From the NCBI GenBank assembly GCA_018969885.1, contig JAGWXN010000028.1, positions 1 to 18,711 on the forward strand: a stretch of DNA of 18,711 nt. The letters run 5' to 3'. The position numbers and the translations under genes were made by a program. The stretch is from Betaproteobacteria bacterium (GTDB lineage Bacteria > Pseudomonadota > Gammaproteobacteria > Burkholderiales > Burkholderiaceae). Positions 13,814-18,711 of this stretch are shown here, piece by piece (positions within the stretch are counted from its first letter, which is position 1; each line of letters opens with the position of its first letter). Under the pieces are notes generated by a model. That model made no database searches. It saw nothing but the letters and a program-made list of their open reading frames with translations, and had not been told where the DNA came from.

Positions 13814-16800
13814 ATGAGCGTTCGGGAACTTGTCAGCCAGATCAATCTGAGTGCCTCGCAGGCGATGCCGGCCGGTGGCGCGCAGGTACCGACCTTCACG
13901 CTCCCGCTCACGCCCGGTCGTTACCAGATCGATTATCTGAGCGCTGGCCAACAGGGCGCCCAGTACTCCGGATGGCAGCGGCTTGCAGGCTCGGCATTGC
14001 CATGGAGCGTCGACTACGAACTCTCGGCGCGTACGGTCCAGGCAACCTGGATCAAGCCCTCTACGGGTAACGCATCGGGCGGGCGGGATTTTTCGTCCCT
14101 GTCGGCCGCCTCGGTGGCGGCTGCCGCGCTATCACCGACACGCTTTGCCCTCACCGATGCCGATGCGCTCCAGATTCGGCTTCCCGATGATCAAGCCGCC
14201 GATAACGCGGGCGGGCTGTCGCTTGCGGTCTACCGCGTCACGAACAGTCCGCCTACCGGGTCGGTGACCCTCGCCGGGTCGCCTGTTCAAGGGCAGGTTC
14301 TGACCGCCTCGCATTCGCTCGTCGATCCAGACGGATTGGGAACGATCGCCTACCAATGGCTGATGAATGGCGCGGTCATCGCGGGATCGACCGGCCCGAC
14401 GCTGGTGGTGTCTGCCATGCATCTGGGCCAGTCGGTCGCGGCGCGAGCGACTTACACGGACACTGAAGGCTTTACCGAAGCCGTCACCAGCGCGGCGTTG
14501 ACGGTGTCGGCGAACTCGCGAATCGAGGGTACGTCGGGCGGCGATACGCTGAACGGCACTGCCCAGGCCGATCTGATACTGGGGTTTAGCGGTTCGGACG
14601 TGCTGATTGGCGCCGCGGGAGATGACCGTCTCGACGGTGGTGCCGACGGAACCTGGGGCGATACTGCCGACTACCGCGCCGCGTCGTCCGGGGTGATGGT
14701 TGATCTGCAGACCGGTGCGGTCACCGGCGGTGCCGGCAATGACTTTCTCACCGATATCGAGCATCTGAACGACTCGGCATTTGGCGATCAGCTGCGGGGC
14801 AATGCGAAGCGCAACTGGTTTCGGCTCACTGCCGGCAATGATCTGGCCGACGGTCGGGACAGCATTGATACCGTGATGTATCAGGACGCCAGTTCCGCGG
14901 TGAGTATCAATCTGGCGACTGGCACGGCGACAGGCCCTGGCATTGGTAGCGACACGCTGATCTCCATCGAAGGCGCACACGGAAGCGCATTCGACGATGT
15001 CATCCAGCTCTCCGATGCCGTGGGCAGCTATGCATTCGGCGAGGGTGGACACGATCTGCTCACGGGCGGGTCGTCCAATGACGTGCTGACGGGTGGGGCC
15101 GGGAACGACACGATTCAAGGTGGCGCGGGCATCGACAGCGCAACGTATCGATTCGGCGCAGTGAGCGACCGGGTGACCTTTGCGGCCGACGGCGCCGGGG
15201 CCTGGCGAGTCAAGGCTGGAACACTCGACCTGTTGACGATCGCCCAGAGCTCGGATGCGTTTCAGGTGACTGACCTGCGCGCGCCCTCACTCGCCACCAC
15301 CGATGCCCCGCTGCAGAACACCGATACGATTCGGGGAGTCGAGACCATCAGCGTCGACGCTGCCGTCACTGCCCCGGGCAGCGCTACGGCCAGCACGATC
15401 ACTGTGCTGCGACTGGCGCTACCCGCCGCATCGGCTGGCGCGCTCGCACCCACCGTCAGTTATCAGTTCATCGGTGGTACCGATGGTCCTGATACGTTGA
15501 TGGGTTCCGAGAACATCTCGGACTCAATCGCCGGCTACGGTGGCGACGATTCGCTTACGGGTCTGTCGGGCGCCGATTCGCTATCGGGCGGGACGGGTAA
15601 CGACACCCTGGTCGGGGCGCTGGGCGACGATCGCTTCTATCCCGGCGCGGGTTCCGACTCCATTGATGGCGGAGAGCAGCGGCGCTACCCCGGCCTCAGC
15701 ACGGCTGGCGACTATGACCGGATCGATTACACCGGGTCGGGCGCGCTCACTGTCGACCTCGCCCAGCGAACGGTCGTGGTCGCGGGTGAAACCGGCACGG
15801 ACCGCTACAGAGGCATCGAGGAGATCCAAGGCACCACCAACGCCGATACCATCACCGGCCGCGTCAGCAGTTCGGCCAGTGATGCGGCGGTGGGGGGCAA
15901 CTCGCTCTACCTCTACCTGCGAGGCGGCTCCGATCTGGTCGACCTATTGCCAGCGGGACCCCAGCAGACCTGGAGCGATGGCGTCTACGTCGGTTATCAC
16001 TGGTCGGCAAGCCCGGTCACCGTGACCACCACTGCGAATACCTGGACGGTGAATTACGGCGCGGCTTCAGGCCAGGCCGCAGGCACCGATACGCTCAGGA
16101 ACGTCAGCGCGATCGGCGACTCTGCCTATAGTGATCGCATCGACGTGAGCGGGTTGCGAATCAACCATCTGGGCTATATCACCAGCCCCCTGGATGGCTC
16201 GAGCTATAACGCACTCCTGATGGGCCGCGGTGGCAGTGACACGGTGATTGGGAACGGGCTCACGACCGTCAATTACGGCGCAGTCGATGGCGCGCGGGAC
16301 GGCGTGACGGGGTTGAAGATCGACCTGCGTCAGGCAAGTTCAGACCTCTCCAATCTGTCCACGGCTGGGGTTGCGCTCGGCACGCTTACCTTCAGCGGTG
16401 TTCGTGGTGTTCACGGCACGCGCTTCAACGACACGATGATCGGCGGCGTTGCTGACAATGACGAGTTCGAGAGCTTTCGTGGTGACGGCGGCAACGATTA
16501 CATCGACGGCGGGCCCGGCATCGACCGGGCCGAGTATCGGTATGCAAATGAGGGTGTCACGATTCTCCTTGCTGCAGGCCAGGCGTCTTCCGAGTCGAGC
16601 GGATCCGACACCTTGCGCAGCATCGAGATCATCCGGGGCTCCATGTTCGCCGATACCTACGACGCACGGGGGTTTGGCGGCGCAGCAAACCGCCCCGGCG
16701 ATGCGGCTGTGGCGCCCGCAACCGGTAGCGCAGCCTCTACGCTCAGCACGCCCAATGTCGGCAGTCGGTGGTGGGGCTATAACAGCTTCGTTCCTGAGGG

Positions 16801-18711
16801 GGGCGACGATACGATCCACGGCAACGGCTCCACGCTGCTTGCCTACGATCAGTCGATGCTTGCGATTCAGGCTGATCTGCGCAAGGGCGTAGTCGATGCA
16901 CTCGACGAATCCGCAAAACTCACACCCGCTTACGCAAGCCTGGGGCGCGACACCTTCAGCGGTGTTTATGGCGTTCTGGGATCGAACTATGGCGACCTGC
17001 TGATCGGCGGCGGCCCGGGCAGGCTCTCGCTCAACCCGCGCGCTGAATTGTTCTACCCGGGCGCGGGCGCAGACACGGTTCAGGGGGGAGGGGGCTGGGA
17101 CATTGTCGAATACCCGGCATCTCCTCAAGGCATCGATGTTGATATGTCGCGCGCGAGCGGCCAGGTGATCAATGATGGCTGGGGCGATACCGACACCCTC
17201 ACCGGTATTGAAAACGTGGTGGGGTCCTATTACGCGGACCGCTTCAAAGGCAGCGACCGCAGCAACACCTTTAACGGTTTGCGTGGCGCCGATTCCTTCG
17301 ATGGTGCGTTCGGCCATGACGAAATCGACTTTGGCGCGCTCTTCGGTACCCAGGGCATCGTCGTCATGCTGGAGGGCTGGGTCGGCGCGTCGGGGGCGCT
17401 GCCCTCGGGCTATACCGGATCGGCCATCGACGCATTTGGCGACGTCGATGTGTTCACGGATATCGAGGGCGTCGAGGGTAGCCAGGACAACGACCGGATC
17501 ACCGGCGATGGCAACAACAACCGGCTGGACGGCCGTGGCGGTAGCGACACCCTGGATGGCGGGGCGGGTCTTGACTGGGCCGAATACAACCAGGCCACGC
17601 TTGGCATCATCGTCAACCTCGCGGAGGGCAGGGCCCAGGACGACGGTCAGGCTGCCAGTGATGAGGGCCCGGATTCGCGCGCTGACGCAGACGTGCTGAT
17701 CAGCATCGAAAACGTGCAGGGCGGAATCGCGGGTGACCGCATTACAGGCGACTCTGGACCCAACGTGATCGAGGGGGGGCCAGGCAACGATACTCTCTTC
17801 GGCGCAGCCGGCCAGGACGTGGTCGTTTTTGGTGGCGCTCGCGGCGGCTACACCGTGACCCCAGATGCCACCGGTGCTGTTTGGGTTCGGGACAATCGCG
17901 GGGCCGACCGATTCGATGCCAGCGCCGGAACCTGGACGATCAGCGATGGCACCGATCAGGTGACGGGCTTTGAGCGCTACCAGTTTGGCGATATGTTGCT
18001 TGCGCAGCCTGACCCCGCCCGCCTACCCAAACCTGTGATCGATCTCGGCATGTTCGAGGGGCGCGCACTCAGGCTGATGCACCCTTACGTCGCACCCGAC
18101 GGACGCGTTTATTACGTGGTCGATGGCGATGGCAATGGCAGGATCGAACTCGCAGACTCCACCAGCCATGTCTGGCTGGACAAGTTTTTCAATCAGGGTA
18201 ACGACCGGTTCGATACTCAGCCGCAGGGCGCAGTTGCGGGCGTGGACGATGCCCGCACCGCCTTGCGCGACGGTTTCACGCTGGTGAACCCAACCACCAC
18301 CGAAATCGTTGCGCTTCGCCAGGATCTGAAGTACTACCTGCCCGCCGGGTGGCGCTTTGAAGATATCGACTATGACTGGGTACAGAACGTATCGTCGGCA
18401 ACCCGCGTCGCGGCCGACGTTCACCACAATATTTCGCTGGTCAACGACGGTATTTTCACCAACCTCTACGACAGCTACGGCTACAACGGTCTGTTCGTCG
18501 TCCAGGCGCTCGGTAACGTATGGGAGCCAGCACCCGACCTCGGCGGGCGCGTTTACCACTGGAAGAGCCATCAGCCCATCGATCAGGTGACGATCACACT
18601 CACCGGCGGCGATGCGGTCGCGCCGACCCCCACCAGTCTGTTCAGCCTGCGCAACATCCGCACAACGGCGGAAGGCGATCTGCAGGTTGATCTTTGGGCT
18701 GATCCCGCGGC
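13814..18711 (+). CDS. Giant RTX (hemolysin-type calcium-binding repeat) secreted protein, 3' partial
   Basis: One reading frame stays open from ATG 13814 to the right edge, at least 1,632 codons. The codon TGA at 13808-13810 blocks any earlier start. There is no N-terminal signal peptide, as expected for type I secretion, whose signal would be at the missing C-terminus. Residues 1 to about 140 form an unrecognised N-terminal domain. About 145-235 is a bacterial Ig-like domain (SPPTGSVTLAGSP, AYQWLMNG, ATYTDTEG). From 241 to about 1,340 come RTX nonapeptide clusters of GGxGxDxLx type, interleaved with about nine modules patterned as Y-x(n)-G-V-x-V-D-L...G-x-D-T-L-x-x-I-E...G-S-x-x-x-D-x-I-x-G. 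Around 1437-1448 lies an EF-hand-like DGDGNGRIELAD. The last 200 residues resemble C-terminal domains of other large bacterial RTX proteins, but I cannot name a function. No secretion genes are in view. Long minus-strand frames inside it are by-products of its composition. Confidence 0.85.
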   Translation, partial: MSVRELVSQINLSASQAMPAGGAQVPTFTLPLTPGRYQIDYLSAGQQGAQYSGWQRLAGSALPWSVDYELSARTVQATWIKPSTGNASGGRDFSSLSAASVAAAALSPTRFALTDADALQIRLPDDQAADNAGGLSLAVYRVTNSPPTGSVTLAGSPVQGQVLTASHSLVDPDGLGTIAYQWLMNGAVIAGSTGPTLVVSAMHLGQSVAARATYTDTEGFTEAVTSAALTVSANSRIEGTSGGDTLNGTAQADLILGFSGSDVLIGAAGDDRLDGGADGTWGDTADYRAASSGVMVDLQTGAVTGGAGNDFLTDIEHLNDSAFGDQLRGNAKRNWFRLTAGNDLADGRDSIDTVMYQDASSAVSINLATGTATGPGIGSDTLISIEGAHGSAFDDVIQLSDAVGSYAFGEGGHDLLTGGSSNDVLTGGAGNDTIQGGAGIDSATYRFGAVSDRVTFAADGAGAWRVKAGTLDLLTIAQSSDAFQVTDLRAPSLATTDAPLQNTDTIRGVETISVDAAVTAPGSATASTITVLRLALPAASAGALAPTVSYQFIGGTDGPDTLMGSENISDSIAGYGGDDSLTGLSGADSLSGGTGNDTLVGALGDDRFYPGAGSDSIDGGEQRRYPGLSTAGDYDRIDYTGSGALTVDLAQRTVVVAGETGTDRYRGIEEIQGTTNADTITGRVSSSASDAAVGGNSLYLYLRGGSDLVDLLPAGPQQTWSDGVYVGYHWSASPVTVTTTANTWTVNYGAASGQAAGTDTLRNVSAIGDSAYSDRIDVSGLRINHLGYITSPLDGSSYNALLMGRGGSDTVIGNGLTTVNYGAVDGARDGVTGLKIDLRQASSDLSNLSTAGVALGTLTFSGVRGVHGTRFNDTMIGGVADNDEFESFRGDGGNDYIDGGPGIDRAEYRYANEGVTILLAAGQASSESSGSDTLRSIEIIRGSMFADTYDARGFGGAANRPGDAAVAPATGSAASTLSTPNVGSRWWGYNSFVPEGGDDTIHGNGSTLLAYDQSMLAIQADLRKGVVDALDESAKLTPAYASLGRDTFSGVYGVLGSNYGDLLIGGGPGRLSLNPRAELFYPGAGADTVQGGGGWDIVEYPASPQGIDVDMSRASGQVINDGWGDTDTLTGIENVVGSYYADRFKGSDRSNTFNGLRGADSFDGAFGHDEIDFGALFGTQGIVVMLEGWVGASGALPSGYTGSAIDAFGDVDVFTDIEGVEGSQDNDRITGDGNNNRLDGRGGSDTLDGGAGLDWAEYNQATLGIIVNLAEGRAQDDGQAASDEGPDSRADADVLISIENVQGGIAGDRITGDSGPNVIEGGPGNDTLFGAAGQDVVVFGGARGGYTVTPDATGAVWVRDNRGADRFDASAGTWTISDGTDQVTGFERYQFGDMLLAQPDPARLPKPVIDLGMFEGRALRLMHPYVAPDGRVYYVVDGDGNGRIELADSTSHVWLDKFFNQGNDRFDTQPQGAVAGVDDARTALRDGFTLVNPTTTEIVALRQDLKYYLPAGWRFEDIDYDWVQNVSSATRVAADVHHNISLVNDGIFTNLYDSYGYNGLFVVQALGNVWEPAPDLGGRVYHWKSHQPIDQVTITLTGGDAVAPTPTSLFSLRNIRTTAEGDLQVDLWADPA
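14537..14647 (+). repeat. RTX repeat cluster 1
   Basis: Encodes residues 242-278 of the RTX protein, with GGDTLNG, GSDVLIG and AGDDRLDGG. In this family the GGxGxD turns bind Ca2+ and fold into a parallel beta-roll outside the cell. It directly follows the Ig-like domain. Confidence 0.75.
15065..15136 (+). repeat. RTX repeat cluster 2
   Basis: Encodes GGSSNDVLTGGAGNDTIQGG followed by AGID, the best match to the consensus nonapeptide in the protein. It is followed by about 120 residues without repeats that end before cluster 3. Confidence 0.8.
15503..15673 (+). repeat. RTX repeat cluster 3
   Basis: The longest run, about 57 residues, with successive turns GYGGDDSLTG, LSGADSLSGG, TGNDTLVG, LGDDRFYPG and AGSDSIDGG. 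It is large enough to form a complete calcium-loaded beta-roll by family knowledge. Confidence 0.82.
16481..16525 (+). repeat. RTX repeat cluster 4
   Basis: A short cluster, GDGGNDYIDGGPGID, between two of the DL-type spacer modules. A further isolated turn (GGDDTIHG) occurs near 16799. Confidence 0.65.
17504..17575 (+). repeat. RTX repeat cluster 5
   Basis: Encodes GDGNNNRLDGRGGSDTLDGG followed by AGLD, regular nonapeptide spacing, then the last full spacer module. Confidence 0.75.
17747..17818 (+). repeat. RTX repeat cluster 6
   Basis: Encodes GDSGPNVIEGGPGNDTLFGA followed by AGQD. It is the last cluster in the window; a different, non-repetitive C-terminal region with an EF-hand-like loop follows. 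Confidence 0.75.

Noticed and set aside
13544..13951. 136-codon N-terminal extension of the hydrolase
   Set aside because: It would overlap the RTX start on the opposite strand and has Arg-rich, low-information sequence. The strong AAGGAG and signal peptide place the start at 13543.
14132..15118. 328-codon open frame on the minus strand
   Set aside because: It lies entirely antisense to the RTX gene and its translation has no recognisable domain. GC-rich repeat coding of GGxGxD type produces long antisense frames.
16340..17317. 325-codon open frame on the minus strand
   Set aside because: Antisense to the same RTX gene. Its alanine/valine-rich sequence reflects the complement of Gly/Asp/Thr codons, and no start-site signal or family match was seen.
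18023..18571. 182-codon minus-strand open frame
   Set aside because: Antisense to the C-terminal part of the RTX gene, which stays open and shows coherent protein features on the + strand.
13814..18711. Repeat-rich region as a CRISPR or satellite array
   Set aside because: Repeats are conserved as protein turns with variable DNA, in one long open frame; no identical repeat units or spacers.

Overview
The window is GC-rich bacterial DNA from a Gram-negative proteobacterium. The TRAP transporter, the Tat-type signal peptides, the gapdh-arsJ arsenic cassette and the gene style fit a betaproteobacterium (Burkholderiales-like), but taxonomy is inferred only from gene style. The partial first gene is a BciA-type divinyl chlorophyllide 8-vinyl reductase, so the organism or a close ancestor probably makes (bacterio)chlorophyll. 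No RNA genes, CRISPR arrays, insertion sequences or transposases were seen.

Layout. (1) 2-1523: the 3' part of bciA converges on a glutathione S-transferase-like gene, with one base between the two stop codons. (2) 1815-3080: a DadA-like FAD-dependent amino acid oxidoreductase. (3) 3168-7293: an arsenic cassette on the + strand with tight spacing: arsenic-type GAPDH, arsJ, arsR (ATGA overlap with arsJ), arsC, and an acr3 arsenite-efflux gene that appears dead. The acr3 remnant has a frameshift near 6424-6429 and a separate deletion at about 6711-6720 that removes the segment carrying the essential cysteine motif. (4) 7361-12037: an FCD-type GntR repressor diverges from a TRAP transporter operon (dctQ, dctM, dctP) followed by a DHDPS-family lyase/deaminase. 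A near-perfect ATTGTATACAAT-type operator lies in the 40 bp between the divergent starts. (5) 12110-13543 on the minus strand: an exported alpha/beta hydrolase. (6) 13814 to the right edge: a very long open frame (at least 1,632 codons, no stop in the window) for an RTX-type calcium-binding secreted protein.

How the genes work together. GAPDH and ArsJ form the known two-step arsenate resistance route: 1-arseno-3-phosphoglycerate is made and exported. ArsC and Acr3 form the parallel reduce-and-expel route. Here the second route seems to have lost its pump while keeping its reductase. The GntR, TRAP and DHDPS-family genes look like a substrate-inducible uptake and catabolism unit for an organic acid. 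The DadA-like oxidase on the other side of the arsenic cassette may belong to the same pathway; a hydroxyproline-like route is one hypothesis, not shown here.

The most notable observations are the doubly damaged acr3 inside an otherwise intact arsenic operon, the giant modular RTX protein whose ribosome-binding site lies in a hairpin arm, and the well-defined GntR operator. No wholly new biological system could be demonstrated.
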